The notes: generated by a model not told the origin, from the sequence alone. Positions 17,433-29,526 are shown, numbered from the stretch's first letter. The stretch is 64,000 bases of DNA from Acidobacteriota bacterium (GCA_019639155.1 JAHBSJ010000008.1:1-64000); one strand, 5' to 3'. Numbers and translations: made by a program.

Positions 17433-20400
17433 TTAGAAGGAAATTCGGACCTGAAGGTCGATCACTCGGCCGCCCGGATCGTTTGTCGTGTTGTTGTCAC
17501 GATATGCCGATCCGCTGGGAAGCTGCCCGAAGGTCGCACCGCAGCAGCCGGTTGTCGTCGTGGCCGCAGCAAACCCGCCAACTCGGAAGTTGGCATGATT
17601 CAGAGCGTCGAGGAAGTTCGCACGGATCTCCATGCGGAAACGCTCTGTCAGCGGAATAGCCTTGTTCACACCGACATCCAACTTGAAGAAGCTGGGGCCG
17701 TAGAGGACCAAGTTGTTGAATCCGCACTGACCGCCGACAGGTGCAAGACAGTTATTATATCCCGCAGGTGCAATGAAACGGCCGGTGGGCGGACCGCCAA
17801 AAGCAGTGCTGTAACCGTTAGGCGACGTAATGCTCGTGGCGAATGCCCTCTGTGTATTCAGGATGATGTCATCCGGAAGCCACGTTACGGTTGTAGGATT
17901 CTTGCGAACCTTGATCTCTTTCTGCAGTTCCTTAACGGTCATTCCGACCAACTGAGCGTTGCCGAGTTGGATCGGTGAACCGCTCTGCCACGTGACGACG
18001 GGCAGGATGCTGAAGCCGCCGACAAGTGCGTCCAGCCAACGGCCCGCTCCTGAGAAAAATGTCCGTCCACGGCCGAACGGCAGGTCGTACGTGCCGTCAA
18101 ACTTGAAGTTGTGACGGATATCGAATGCTTGAACGGTCTTAGCGAGCTGAAGCCCGAACGGACGGTTCGACATGCTGCTGTTCACGATGGCGCTGACCGC
18201 AAAAAAGTCGGACTGTGCTTTCGAGAACGTATAGCTTGCCTGTACGCGCAGGCCCTGTGCGAGCCTTCTGCGAACCTCGATAACACCGGCGTCATACCAG
18301 GAGTTTTGCGTGTTGTCGAGGATGAACGCACCCGCGATGTTGATCGGATTGACAAACATGAAGTTCGCCGGAAGTCCCGCCGCAAGTGCATTTGCCCTTC
18401 GCGTCGGATCACCCTCAAGCGCAGCCGCCCAGCCAATTATGTTGGCAGCAACATTATTGAGCGGGCTCGTGAATGTGGTGCTGCGGAAGTTGGCGCTTCC
18501 ATAATTGGAAGCCATCATAGCCGCGGCGCCGGATACACTACCGTTCTGGCCAAGTGCTCCCGGCGTAAGAGTAGCCTGAAGCCCCGCAAAGTAGGCGAGC
18601 GTGATCGGCAAAGGACTCGTGCCTGTGCCAGGGCCGAAATATGCGAAGTTGTATTGACAGTTGGCCGCGGTCACACCGGTTTGGCAGCGGTTCGCAGCGA
18701 TATTCGCATACAGGTTCTGCTGTGCAAGAATGAACTCAGCCGCAACTCCGTTTTCGAGCGTGTTGCGTTCGTTCACATTGCGCAGGCGTTCCATATCTTT
18801 GCCGCGGTTGCCGACGTAGCGAAATTCGACAACCGTATTCTTATCGATCTCACGCTGATAACCGAAACTGAACGAATCGACATATCCCGTTTTGAGATTT
18901 TCATCAACAGCAAACGACTGATTTGAGGTCGTATGCGTGAACGGGAAATTCGGTGTCGGCGAGAAAGGAGCCGGTGAGAGCATCGGATTGTTCGGTGTTC
19001 TCAACAACGTACCCGCCGTCATCTGTCCGTTCGTAAATGTTCGGCTCACGTCGATGCTGCCGCCGCCCGGATTAGCAGCCATCTGGGAAGCCACGTTCAG
19101 CCCTTCGCGAACGAAAGAACGCGACCAGCCGCCGCGGAAAACGCTCTTGTTCGCGCCGCCCATGACGTACTTGAGCAACGGAACGTTACCTGCATTCGGC
19201 GACCAAACGAAACCGAACGAAGGGGCCCAATTCTGCCATTTGTCCGGAGTGATCTTTTCACCGATCGCATACGAAACGGAAACGGGAACCGGTGCGTTCA
19301 TTGGGGCACCCGGACGGAACTGAGCGTCAGGGGTTCCCGACGTGCCGTACAGCATGTTGGTGCCGCCCGGCAGTTTGGCAAAGTTAGCAGTTTCTGCCGT
19401 AACGCCCAGCCTCGGCTGCCAACGAAGTCCCAAAGTAACTGTGAGGTTATTTCTCATCTTCCAGGAATCCTGCGCATAAACGCCAAGCGTCCTTTCTTTC
19501 AGTTTCTGGAACAGGTTTCCGCCTGCAGCATAAGTACCGTCCGCGGTACGGACCGCCGATTGGTTGAACGATGTGATCCGGCCGATCAGCGCAGCGTAGA
19601 AGTTGCGTGCTAACTGGATCTGTCCGGGGTCGGCGCCGGGCATCGTCGTCGCGTTGAACGCGTTATAGGCGTCTGCATCTCGAACCTGATCAAGACCGAA
19701 TCCGACCGTGGGACAGCAGACCTGGTTCGTATTTTCCCAACGGATGTCTTTATATTGGCCGCCGAACGAGAACGTGTGGTTCTTTTGCGTCCAGACCATG
19801 TTGTTCGTCCAGTCTCTTGTAGGTGTGGTACGACCTGAAAGAGTGGTAACCTGACGCAAATTGACCGACATGCCCAGTGAAGCCGACAGAAGAAGCTGCC
19901 GGCCGTTCTGGCTCGCGAAATCATTTCCGCAGCAGCCCTGTGCAAAGTCCGTGCGTCCGCCCGACCATGCGAAGCGTGCTTCATTGATCAGGTTTTGGCG
20001 AAGTGTGGAACGCAAAGCGACGGTCGCAGAACGGCGAATACCGCCCTGTCCATATTGCGGGCCGCCCGGCCACGGTGCGTCGTTGCCGTTGATGAAGTCG
20101 ATCGACGGGTAGAACTCCTGCCGATGAACGACAAATTCAGCGCTGTGGTTCTTATTGATATTTCCGTCGAACCGAAGTGCGAGAAACGTTCGGCGAGCCT
20201 GTCCCGGGTTGCTGAACGTCGTGGTCTCACGATTAGGATCGTTGGTGATCGGAGCGAGGGTTCCCTGCTGTGCCGCTGAACGGATCTCATTCAAAACGCT
20301 GCTGACGGTCGGGTCGATCGTCGTCGGCAGTCCCGGAACGGTGCCGGCGATATTGAACAAGTTGACCGAATTAGTGGTGCCGCCGGTGATGTAACGGAAT

Positions 20401-21425
20401 GTTCCGGCGATCACCTCGGGTTTGATCACTGTACGGCTGCGGCTCTGCGAACCGGGGAGACGAAACTCCTCGTAATTTACGAAGAAGAACGTACGGTCCT
20501 TACCGCTGTTGATGGCCTTCACGCCCTCACCGAACTGAAGGAACGGCAGCGGGCCGCCGAATGAGAAACCGGGCTGATTCAGGTTGGTCCTGTCCCTCTG
20601 TTTCTTTTGGTTGCCGAAAGGCTTGTCGCGATTGTTGTACCAATAGGCGGCATTGAGCCAATCATTACGGATCTGCCAATAAACGGTGCCTTTATAGTCG
20701 TTGGTTCCGCGGCGGGTCGCAAAACGTACTTGAACGGCACCGTCACCCGTGCTTTCCGCTCCGGGGCTGGCGGTGGAAACTACGACCTCTTCGATAGCGT
20801 CGACACGCGGCCTTACATATGTAAAGAAGCCGTCTGACGAGCGAAGAACGTTGTCCTGAATGTCAACGCCGTCGAGCGTAAGCTGCAGCGAGCCTTTGGG
20901 AAGTCCGTTGATCGACGACTGTCGCGGAGCTCCTACGGACGAAACGCCCGGCAGGCGCAGGATCAGATCGAGCGCGTCACGCGAGGCGATCGGCGTCTGG
21001 TTGATCTGCCGGCCTGAAATGGTGTTTCCGACCGTGGCGGTCTCGGTCTGTAATACCTCGCCGCCGGACGAGACCTCAACGATCTCGCTGATATCTCCTG
21101 CCTGCAGCACGATGTTCACGGTTGACGGCGTACCGATGTCAACCTTGACATTGTTGACGACGGATCGCCTGAAACCGCTCAAGGTCACGGACACCGAATA
21201 GGTTCCGGTCGCAACAGCGGGAACGCGATAAACGCCGTTATCGTTGGTAACAACGGTGAACGTTTGTCCGCCGGCACCTCTTACCTCTACCGAGGCATTG
21301 GGGATAATAGCGCCATTGCTATCGGTTACCGTACCTGCGATCGAACCTGCTTGGCCCAATGCGGTAAGGCTGGCAAAGGCTAATATGGCCACAGAGAAGA
21401 CCAAAGCCTTAAAGTCTATCTTCAT
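17433..21425 (-). CDS. TonB-dependent-receptor-like outer-membrane protein with carboxypeptidase-regulatory domain
   Basis: This 1330-residue outer-membrane protein has a signal peptide at 1-26 (ending LTALGQA), a carboxypeptidase-regulatory-like beta-sandwich at about 27-110 (GSIAGTVTDSNGAIIPNASV), a plug-like region at about 115-240 (TISGRQINQTPIASRDALDL, LPGVSS), and a barrel to the end with a terminal phenylalanine (VRISF), as required for barrel assembly. This architecture is abundant in Acidobacteriota and Bacteroidota, where it is linked to uptake of polymers or oligosaccharides. No TonB box is obvious. The ATG at 21425 has a perfect AGGAGG at 21431-21436; the frame upstream of it is spurious. 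Vicinal cysteine pairs (QGCCGN, QVCCPT, TGCCGA) recur. No SusD-like partner is adjacent. Confidence 0.9.
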   Translation of the reverse strand: MKIDFKALVFSVAILAFASLTALGQAGSIAGTVTDSNGAIIPNASVEVRGAGGQTFTVVTNDNGVYRVPAVATGTYSVSVTLSGFRRSVVNNVKVDIGTPSTVNIVLQAGDISEIVEVSSGGEVLQTETATVGNTISGRQINQTPIASRDALDLILRLPGVSSVGAPRQSSINGLPKGSLQLTLDGVDIQDNVLRSSDGFFTYVRPRVDAIEEVVVSTASPGAESTGDGAVQVRFATRRGTNDYKGTVYWQIRNDWLNAAYWYNNRDKPFGNQKKQRDRTNLNQPGFSFGGPLPFLQFGEGVKAINSGKDRTFFFVNYEEFRLPGSQSRSRTVIKPEVIAGTFRYITGGTTNSVNLFNIAGTVPGLPTTIDPTVSSVLNEIRSAAQQGTLAPITNDPNRETTTFSNPGQARRTFLALRFDGNINKNHSAEFVVHRQEFYPSIDFINGNDAPWPGGPQYGQGGIRRSATVALRSTLRQNLINEARFAWSGGRTDFAQGCCGNDFASQNGRQLLLSASLGMSVNLRQVTTLSGRTTPTRDWTNNMVWTQKNHTFSFGGQYKDIRWENTNQVCCPTVGFGLDQVRDADAYNAFNATTMPGADPGQIQLARNFYAALIGRITSFNQSAVRTADGTYAAGGNLFQKLKERTLGVYAQDSWKMRNNLTVTLGLRWQPRLGVTAETANFAKLPGGTNMLYGTSGTPDAQFRPGAPMNAPVPVSVSYAIGEKITPDKWQNWAPSFGFVWSPNAGNVPLLKYVMGGANKSVFRGGWSRSFVREGLNVASQMAANPGGGSIDVSRTFTNGQMTAGTLLRTPNNPMLSPAPFSPTPNFPFTHTTSNQSFAVDENLKTGYVDSFSFGYQREIDKNTVVEFRYVGNRGKDMERLRNVNERNTLENGVAAEFILAQQNLYANIAANRCQTGVTAANCQYNFAYFGPGTGTSPLPITLAYFAGLQATLTPGALGQNGSVSGAAAMMASNYGSANFRSTTFTSPLNNVAANIIGWAAALEGDPTRRANALAAGLPANFMFVNPINIAGAFILDNTQNSWYDAGVIEVRRRLAQGLRVQASYTFSKAQSDFFAVSAIVNSSMSNRPFGLQLAKTVQAFDIRHNFKFDGTYDLPFGRGRTFFSGAGRWLDALVGGFSILPVVTWQSGSPIQLGNAQLVGMTVKELQKEIKVRKNPTTVTWLPDDIILNTQRAFATSITSPNGYSTAFGGPPTGRFIAPAGYNNCLAPVGGQCGFNNLVLYGPSFFKLDVGVNKAIPLTERFRMEIRANFLDALNHANFRVGGFAAATTTTGCCGATFGQLPSGSAYRDNNTTNDPGGRVIDLQVRISF

Positions 21426-21791
21426 GAATTTCCTCCTGAGTGAGGCATTTAGGCCTCGTGTTTTTTCTTCGAGTAATATGGGACAGCAATACAACGTATA
21501 AGTGCGCTGACCTACCGCAAAAAAACCAAAAAACTTCGGAAAAACGGATATATAAGAATGAATCTGCCGTCTATAAGGCAAAATGCGTTCCCTGATGTCG
21601 GTATCGGCGTAAGTGTTTTATTAATAAGCAGTAAAAGTACGAGCAGCCTTTCGAATCGTGTGATCTTTGAAGATAAATTTGGATTAAGTTCAGAATTTTG
21701 TACAGAAAGCGTTGGGTAGGCTGCTGCTTGCGTTCATCCATTTTCCGGCAGGCCGACTCTGCGAAAAGGACTTCTGCTGTAAAATACCGCT
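21426..21791. other. Intergenic region between divergent giant outer-membrane protein and aat genes
   Basis: It holds the strong ribosome binding site of the minus-strand gene and an AT-rich stretch with TATATA at 21549-21554, a possible minus-strand -10 about 120 nt upstream of that gene. A convincing -35 is not visible. No gene or RNA was recognised here. Confidence 0.5.
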
Positions 21792-22496
21792 GTGACGTTT
21801 CCCGATCCGCTTCAATACGATTTCCCGGAATGGGTGCTGCACGACGGCTACTTTTTCTCTGCCGAGGACGTCATCGCTTTCGGCGTTGAACCGACAGTGG
21901 AGAATCTGATCGAAGCGTATTCGAAAGGCATCTTTCCGTGGCCGATGGAAGGTATGCCGCTGCCATGGTTCTGCCCTGCCCGGCGTGCGATCCTGGAATT
22001 TGCCGACCTGCATATTCCTCGGAGCCTCGCCCGCGAACGCCGCAAAGCACCGTTCACATTCACCATCGACAGAGCATTTCGCGATGTGATCACTGAATGC
22101 TCCCAAAGCCGCCGCAGCGGCCAACTGGGCACTTGGATAATACCGGAATTCATCGAACGTTACACCGAACTCAACGCCCTCGGCTACGCGCACAGCGTCG
22201 AGGCGTGGGACGCCGAAGGCGAACTTGCAGGCGGGCTCTACGGTGTTAACGCAGGCGGTGTTTTCACAGGCGAATCGATGTTCTACAAAAAGCCGTACGC
22301 ATCAAAACTCGCTTTGCTGTTCCTTATCGACCACCTCGCCGCCCGCGGGGCAACATGGCTTGACGTTCAAGTGATGACCCCGCATATGAGATCGCTAGGA
22401 GCCAAAGAGGTCATCCGCGGAGAGTTTTTGCGAAAGCTCGGAGGCCTAAGATCCTCCAATGTCTCCTATTTCGATCGAGGTGAACAACCCACCTGA
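21792..22496 (+). CDS. aat: Leucyl/phenylalanyl-tRNA--protein transferase
   Basis: Adds Leu or Phe to N-terminal Arg/Lys of proteins, marking them for ClpAP degradation (N-end rule). The 234-residue product contains YSKGIFPWPMEG, PLPWFCPARRAILE and GGLYGVNAGGVFTGESMFYK, the hallmark motifs of Aat, plus LDVQVMTPHMRSLGAKEV. The start is GTG at 21792; no better in-frame start precedes the conserved FPDPLQYD-like leader. The next gene begins about 40 bp downstream on the same strand. Confidence 0.95.
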   Translation: MTFPDPLQYDFPEWVLHDGYFFSAEDVIAFGVEPTVENLIEAYSKGIFPWPMEGMPLPWFCPARRAILEFADLHIPRSLARERRKAPFTFTIDRAFRDVITECSQSRRSGQLGTWIIPEFIERYTELNALGYAHSVEAWDAEGELAGGLYGVNAGGVFTGESMFYKKPYASKLALLFLIDHLAARGATWLDVQVMTPHMRSLGAKEVIRGEFLRKLGGLRSSNVSYFDRGEQPT

Positions 22497-22535
22497 TTGC
22501 TTATCCTCAACTTGTTGTCTATCCTGCTAGAACTC

Positions 22536-23585
22536 ATGAAAGGCAATTTTCTTATCTACGGAGCTAATGGCTATACTGGCGAACTGATCACGCGGTATGC
22601 GGTGGAGCGCGGCATGCGGCCTATCGTTGCAGGGCGGAATGAGGCCGCTATTCGGGAGCTTGCGCAAAAGCATGAGCTTGAATATCGCATATTCTCGTTA
22701 GATGAAAGTGAAAAGCTGGACGCCGCGTTGAACGAGGTCGCGATGGTTCTGCATTGTGCAGGGCCTTTTTCGCTGACCTCGCGGCAAATGGGCGAAGCTT
22801 GCCTCAGGTCAAAGACACACTACACCGACATTACAGGCGAGATCGCTGTTTTCGAGGCATGTGCCGCCGCTGACCAGAAAGCAAAAGATGCCGGCATTAT
22901 GGTGATGCCGGGCGTCGGTTTTGACGTTGTGCCGAGCGATTGTTTGGCTCGTCATCTGAAAGACCGTCTGCCGACCGCGACGAATTTGACACTAGCGTTT
23001 TATGGTAAGGGCCGCTTGTCGCACGGCACGCAGGCGACGATGACGATGAACGCCGGCAAAGGCGGTGCCGTTCGTCGCGACGGCAAGATAACGCCCATTC
23101 CCGCTGCATGGCGAACCCGCAAGATCGATTTTGGAAATGGCGAAATAAAGACCGGTGTGACCATTCCGTGGGGCGACGTGGCGACGGCATATTATTCGAC
23201 CGGCATTCCCAATATCGAGGTTTACACCGTAGCTCCGCCATCGGCATTAAAGGCGATGAAACTCAGCCGTTATCTCGGCCCGCTGCTGGAGACTAAACCT
23301 GTTCAGAAATTTCTACAGTCGCGCATTCCGCCTGGCGGCCCTTCGGATAAGGAGCGTGCCCGCGGGAAAACGCTGCTTTGGGGCGAGGCTTCGGACGAAG
23401 ACGGCAATCGTTTTGAAGCACGTTTGCAGTGTCCCGAAGGCTACACGGTGACAGCTCTGGCTGCCCTGCTGATAACTGAAAAGATACTATCCGGCAAATT
23501 CACACCCGGATTTCAAACGCCTGCCAAAGCATACGGCGCCGACCTTGCACTCGAGATCGAGGGAACCGCCAGACAAGATGTATAG
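22536..23585 (+). CDS. Saccharopine dehydrogenase NADP-binding-domain protein (enoyl-reductase-like)
   Basis: The 349-residue product begins with a Rossmann fold, NFLIYGANGYTGELITRYAV (G-x-N-G-Y-T-G), and continues MVLHCAGPF and THYTDITGEIAVFE, as in the saccharopine-dehydrogenase-like family that includes mycobacterial trans-acting enoyl reductases. VMPGVGFDVVPSD is another family motif. The substrate is unknown; lipid or polyketide reduction is possible. The frame begins at a TTG right after the aat stop, but the ATG at 22536 starts four residues before the nucleotide-binding strand, the usual arrangement. Confidence 0.82.
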   Translation: MKGNFLIYGANGYTGELITRYAVERGMRPIVAGRNEAAIRELAQKHELEYRIFSLDESEKLDAALNEVAMVLHCAGPFSLTSRQMGEACLRSKTHYTDITGEIAVFEACAAADQKAKDAGIMVMPGVGFDVVPSDCLARHLKDRLPTATNLTLAFYGKGRLSHGTQATMTMNAGKGGAVRRDGKITPIPAAWRTRKIDFGNGEIKTGVTIPWGDVATAYYSTGIPNIEVYTVAPPSALKAMKLSRYLGPLLETKPVQKFLQSRIPPGGPSDKERARGKTLLWGEASDEDGNRFEARLQCPEGYTVTALAALLITEKILSGKFTPGFQTPAKAYGADLALEIEGTARQDV

Positions 23586-23647
23586 GATTTGAAATAACGC
23601 AGAAAAAAGGATTGTCCTATTTCAGCATTTAGAGTAGATTTGCGCAT

Positions 23648-24202
23648 ATGCGGTTCGTTCTCAGATCATTGTGGGCGTTGATCGCATTTGTCGCGGGAAT
23701 CGGTTCGGTGTCTGTGGCAGATACCGCTCTCGAAGGCATCGTGTACGACGAAGTCGTTTCCGTCGAGAATAATGACTTTGACCCCGACGGAGCAGCTGCC
23801 CTATACGCAGTCGCAAAGCCCGTGGATTTCAACATTAATGGCTTACGGGTTGGCTCCACCGAGATAGATCTGATCAGGGCTCTGGGCAAACCACTCCGCA
23901 TCGAAAGCTGGTACGATGTTCCTGATCTCAAAGTCTATCACTACAATGGGCTATTGATACGCATCGGCGAATACGACCACAGCAAGACCGTCGACTCCAT
24001 CGAAATAACATCTGAGTCGCAGAACTTCGCTGGCCTGACGATTGGATCGTCACTCGAAGACGTTCGTCGCCGGCTCGGCCCGGAACATTACGCGTACGAA
24101 GGCACCCTTGGCTACCATACATTTGTGACTGAGGGATACGTTGAGTTCTCACATGACGGCACAAAGATCACGGGTATTATGCATGGCTACCACGGATGCT
24201 GA
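23648..24202 (+). CDS. Small exported protein with two BLIP/SmpA-like repeats
   Basis: The 184-residue product has a signal peptide (about 1-24). Two similar segments follow: INGLRVGSTEIDLIRALGKP (about 62-81) and FAGLTIGSSLEDVRRRLGPE (about 126-145). The pattern (strand, G-x-[ST], helix, LGxP) is the one used in beta-lactamase-inhibitor-like and SmpA/OmlA-type folds. A function cannot be assigned. The end, KITGIMHGYHGC, carries the only cysteine. It stands alone between the saccharopine-dehydrogenase-like gene and the gyrB terminator. Confidence 0.6.
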   Translation: MRFVLRSLWALIAFVAGIGSVSVADTALEGIVYDEVVSVENNDFDPDGAAALYAVAKPVDFNINGLRVGSTEIDLIRALGKPLRIESWYDVPDLKVYHYNGLLIRIGEYDHSKTVDSIEITSESQNFAGLTIGSSLEDVRRRLGPEHYAYEGTLGYHTFVTEGYVEFSHDGTKITGIMHGYHGC

Positions 24203-24308
24203 AGGCGTCTGCTAACGCCAGAAAGCGTGAGGAAAATGGTCACCGACCGATACTGCGTGCGGTCACTTGGTATTGTAAGGCTCTCATTCTCTCAAGTTTT
24301 GTAGAGAA

Positions 24309-24332
24309 AAGGCGGCCTTCGCGGGCCGCCTT
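24309..24332 (-). terminator. Terminator of gyrB
   Basis: AAGGCGGCC (24309-24317) pairs with GGCCGCCTT (24324-24332). Read on the minus strand, the hairpin is followed by TTTTCTCTAC. It lies 32 bp past the gyrB stop. Confidence 0.75.
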
Positions 24333-24363
24333 GGTGATTGCAGTCACGATGAATGGACTGTTG

Positions 24364-26799
<2,436 letters not shown>

Positions 26800-26985
26800 T
26801 CAGCGACTGACCAAAATGCCGTAAATGCATATAAAATCAGCTACTTTTATTCGAAAATTATACCATTTTTTCGCGGCCTTTGATAACGCCCGCATGCATT
26901 TTCGAAGAGTATTTCATTGCTTTTGCCGGATACCCTCGGATATACTTCGGTTATTCTGTCATTCATCGGCAAACGGAGTAATTTT

Positions 26986-27711
26986 ATGAAGTTCACCTTA
27001 AGCGGAGTGATGATATTCTCACAGGCAAATGGCCGCTTCCTATCAGCGTCCCTTGCGACTATTTTCGGGATAGTCATCCTGTCTGGTTCGGCATTCGCAC
27101 AAGGAAGCCCGGTTGCGAACCTTCGTGAATCGGATGCTCCCGGCGTTCTTATCGTGATCTTTTCGCCGGAGGTTGAACCCTCAAATCGAACGGCGGCTCA
27201 AGGCGTGGTGTGGAAGAAGTTCATCGAGAGGCTCCGAAAGAAGAAAGTAACGTCGATGGAGGTCGTGAATGAGGTCGCCGTTAACGATGCGGCAGATCGG
27301 GCAAGAGCTTTAGAGTTGGCGATAGCGGAGCAAAGCCGATATACCATCTGGCTTCAATTCTCAGCCATCGCAGATGCCGCCGAGACATCCAGGACCAGGA
27401 TTGCGGCCCCGGAACGCCTTACACTGAAGTATCAGATATATCCGCCTGCATCTAACCGCGTGATTTCGCAGGGCGAGGTCGAGGAGCAGAGGGCTCCGCA
27501 GGGCCAGTTTCAAACCGCGAACAACGAAAAAGTATTCAGGGACAATTCCGGGCGGGTTGTAAATGCCCGTCCGAATGTGCGGCTGCCTGACGGAAGCACG
27601 ACCGCTGGCCCCGCAACGATGGACATCGACTCGCTGAGCAAGATCGGGGAGGATGTAGCGGACAGGCTATTGAGCGCTGTGAAGAGGGACACGACGAGCA
27701 GAAAACCCTAA
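26986..27711 (+). CDS. Exported protein of unknown function
   Basis: The 241-residue product has an N-terminal signal anchor (about 18-37, ending SAFA). The mature part alternates hydrophobic strands and basic helices (APGVLIVIFSPEVEP, VWKKFIERLRKKKVTSMEV) with a proline/glycine-rich end. I do not recognise the family. The frame is open from 26917, but the ATG at 26986 has CGGAG at a good distance and starts the signal sequence. It lies on the opposite strand between recF and gyrB, and its stop overlaps the recF stop by 4 bp. Confidence 0.6.
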   Translation: MKFTLSGVMIFSQANGRFLSASLATIFGIVILSGSAFAQGSPVANLRESDAPGVLIVIFSPEVEPSNRTAAQGVVWKKFIERLRKKKVTSMEVVNEVAVNDAADRARALELAIAEQSRYTIWLQFSAIADAAETSRTRIAAPERLTLKYQIYPPASNRVISQGEVEEQRAPQGQFQTANNEKVFRDNSGRVVNARPNVRLPDGSTTAGPATMDIDSLSKIGEDVADRLLSAVKRDTTSRKP

Positions 27712-28811
27712 GCCGGCCCTCGAGCCGCTCCGCCTTCAATTCTGATCACATTTGCCTCATCGCCGAAACGGTCGATGAGGCTTTCTTTTGACGTCGTAAC
27801 GATCGTCTGCGTCTTACCGCGGAGGTATTCCAGTAACTTTCCGATACGTCGATAATCCAGTTCGGCATCGATATCATCGATCAAGAATACCGGATATTCG
27901 CCGCGAGTTGCGTTGAAGACCTCAATACCCGCCAATTGCAGAAGCAGGAGAGCACTCCTCTGCTGCCCTGAGGACCCGAACTTTCGCATATCTTTTCCGT
28001 CGAACAGTATCTCAAGATCGTCGCGATGCGGCCCAATTAGCGAATGTCCCGCCGCGAGTTCGGCATCCAGCCGCAGATCCAGCCTTTCGGCGATCAATTC
28101 GGCGTAATTGTCCAGATCGCCCTTTCCTTCGAGAGATGAACGATAGCGCAGCGAAACGTCCTCACGGCTGAACAACCGCTTTTCAAGCACATTTGAAAGC
28201 CTTTCGACAAATCGGACCCGTGCCCTATGTATTTTTGAAGACAGCTCTATAAGCTGCTCGTTCCACGGCTGCAAAGCATCACGGAGTTGATGGGCTCCCC
28301 ATCCGCCGTCAGACGCCTTTGCAAGAAGAGCGTTCTTTTGGCGCATCACTCGCTGATAATCTGCGAAAACCTTTCTGAACGGAGGATGAAGGCCCTCGAT
28401 GCCTTCATCCATGAAGCGGCGGCGCGCGTCCGGACCGCCCCTAATGACCTCCAGCTCATCGGAATTGAAAAGCACCACGCTCAAATTGCCTGAATATTCA
28501 TTCGGTTTGGCCTTCTTGTCATTGATGAAAAGTTGCTTGCTTCGTTCACCGATGCCTACGCCGAGTTTTCTAAGCACCTCCGCGGATTCACGAACCTCTG
28601 CACTTACTGAAGCGGCCTCAAACTCGAATCGGATACTTTCACCCAGTTTTGATGTTCTGAACGAGCGGCCCAAGGCCGAAATGAATATCGCTTCAAGCCA
28701 ATTGGTCTTTCCCTCGCCGTTGGGCCCAAGCAGTATGTTGAGGCCAGGCCGCAAGTAAATGCAGCCTCGCAGGTTTCGCAGATCGGTCGCAGATACGGAC
28801 TCAACAATCAC
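27708..28811 (-). CDS. recF: DNA replication and repair protein RecF
   Basis: Loads RecA at gaps in single-stranded DNA with RecO and RecR. The 367-residue product has the Walker A GPNGEGKT (about 30-37) after LRNLRGCIYLRPGLNILL, the ABC signature FGSSGQQRSALLLLQL and a Walker B YPVFLIDDIDAELD. It starts with GTG at 28811, and an extended -10 (TGCTAGAAT on the minus strand) ends exactly six bases upstream of it, suggesting a leaderless message. gyrB lies downstream, as in many genomes, but a plus-strand gene separates them. Confidence 0.95.
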   Translation of the reverse strand: MIVESVSATDLRNLRGCIYLRPGLNILLGPNGEGKTNWLEAIFISALGRSFRTSKLGESIRFEFEAASVSAEVRESAEVLRKLGVGIGERSKQLFINDKKAKPNEYSGNLSVVLFNSDELEVIRGGPDARRRFMDEGIEGLHPPFRKVFADYQRVMRQKNALLAKASDGGWGAHQLRDALQPWNEQLIELSSKIHRARVRFVERLSNVLEKRLFSREDVSLRYRSSLEGKGDLDNYAELIAERLDLRLDAELAAGHSLIGPHRDDLEILFDGKDMRKFGSSGQQRSALLLLQLAGIEVFNATRGEYPVFLIDDIDAELDYRRIGKLLEYLRGKTQTIVTTSKESLIDRFGDEANVIRIEGGAARGPA

Positions 28812-28817
28812 CCGAAG

Positions 28818-28826
28818 ATTCTAGCA
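28818..28826 (-). promoter_or_regulatory. Extended -10 promoter of recF
   Basis: On the minus strand TGCTAGAAT matches the extended -10 consensus TGnTAnnnT. The expected transcription start, seven bases past the hexamer, falls on the first base of the recF GTG codon. The -35 region is weak, as is usual for extended -10 promoters. Confidence 0.45.
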
Positions 28827-28958
28827 TTTCCCAAACAGAGAACTTTTAGCCGCAACGGTGATTTTTTCAGAGCACTTCGCTGAAACAAAGGTGTATTATC
28901 AATTTGTTTTAAGTAGGGTGTTTTACATCCTTTAACAACAGTCGGCGCGCGACCCGTA

Positions 28959-29471
28959 ATGAAACATCTACTTCCAACATTGGTTCTGCTTGCGGTTTGC
29001 ACCGCAATGCCTGCCGTTGCGCAAAACCGAATAAACATCGGCTCCGAAGCTCCCAGATTCTCCGCTACGGATATTAACGGAACCCCACTCGAACTCGACG
29101 ATCTTCGAGGGTCGGTCGTAGTTCTCACATTTTGGTCAACAAAATGCGAGATCTGCAGACGCGAGTTTCCGCATTTGAATAAGCTGATCGACGAATACCA
29201 AGGGAAGAATGTTAACTTCCTCTCGCCGTCGATGGAACAGGAAGACCGTATTAAGGCTTTCCTGCGGTCAAACCGTATCGCTTCTCGTGTACTTCCGAAT
29301 AGTTTTGGGCTCGTGATGCAGTACGCCGACAACGATGGTACAGGGAAAATTGAAATGGGCTTCCCCTCGTATTTTGTTATCGGTACCGACGGCCGGGTTC
29401 GTTTTAGAGGAAGCGGCTGGAACAAGATCGAGCAACTTCGTAACGCAATCGATCGCGATCTTACCAAATAG
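28959..29471 (+). CDS. TlpA/ResA-like exported thioredoxin-fold protein
   Basis: The 170-residue product has a signal peptide at 1-21. The AhpC/TSA-Redoxin fold follows: IGSEAPRFSATDINGTPLEL, then VVVLTFWSTKCEICRREFPH with the redox pair CEIC, and later GFPSYFVIGTDGRV, which holds the cis-proline expected near the active site. It is probably a periplasmic thiol oxidoreductase, perhaps reducing apocytochrome or other cysteines. It is followed in the same direction by a close relative. Confidence 0.8.
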   Translation: MKHLLPTLVLLAVCTAMPAVAQNRINIGSEAPRFSATDINGTPLELDDLRGSVVVLTFWSTKCEICRREFPHLNKLIDEYQGKNVNFLSPSMEQEDRIKAFLRSNRIASRVLPNSFGLVMQYADNDGTGKIEMGFPSYFVIGTDGRVRFRGSGWNKIEQLRNAIDRDLTK

Positions 29472-29491
29472 TTCAATAACGCACACAAATC

Positions 29492-29520
29492 TTGACATAG
29501 CGGCCGTTTAACACTATAAA
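29492..29520 (+). promoter_or_regulatory. Consensus sigma-70 promoter of the second TlpA-like gene
   Basis: TTGACA (29492-29497) is separated by exactly 17 bp from TATAAA (29515-29520). The predicted start of transcription, seven bases after the -10, is 29527, which is the A of the ATG of the downstream gene. Confidence 0.8.
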
Positions 29521-29526
29521 GTGGGC

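Noticed and set aside
18111..18926. 271-residue plus-strand frame within the outer-membrane protein gene
   Set aside because: It is antisense to a clearly coding region with a conserved barrel; its peptide is Arg/Ser/Ala-rich, as in shadow frames.
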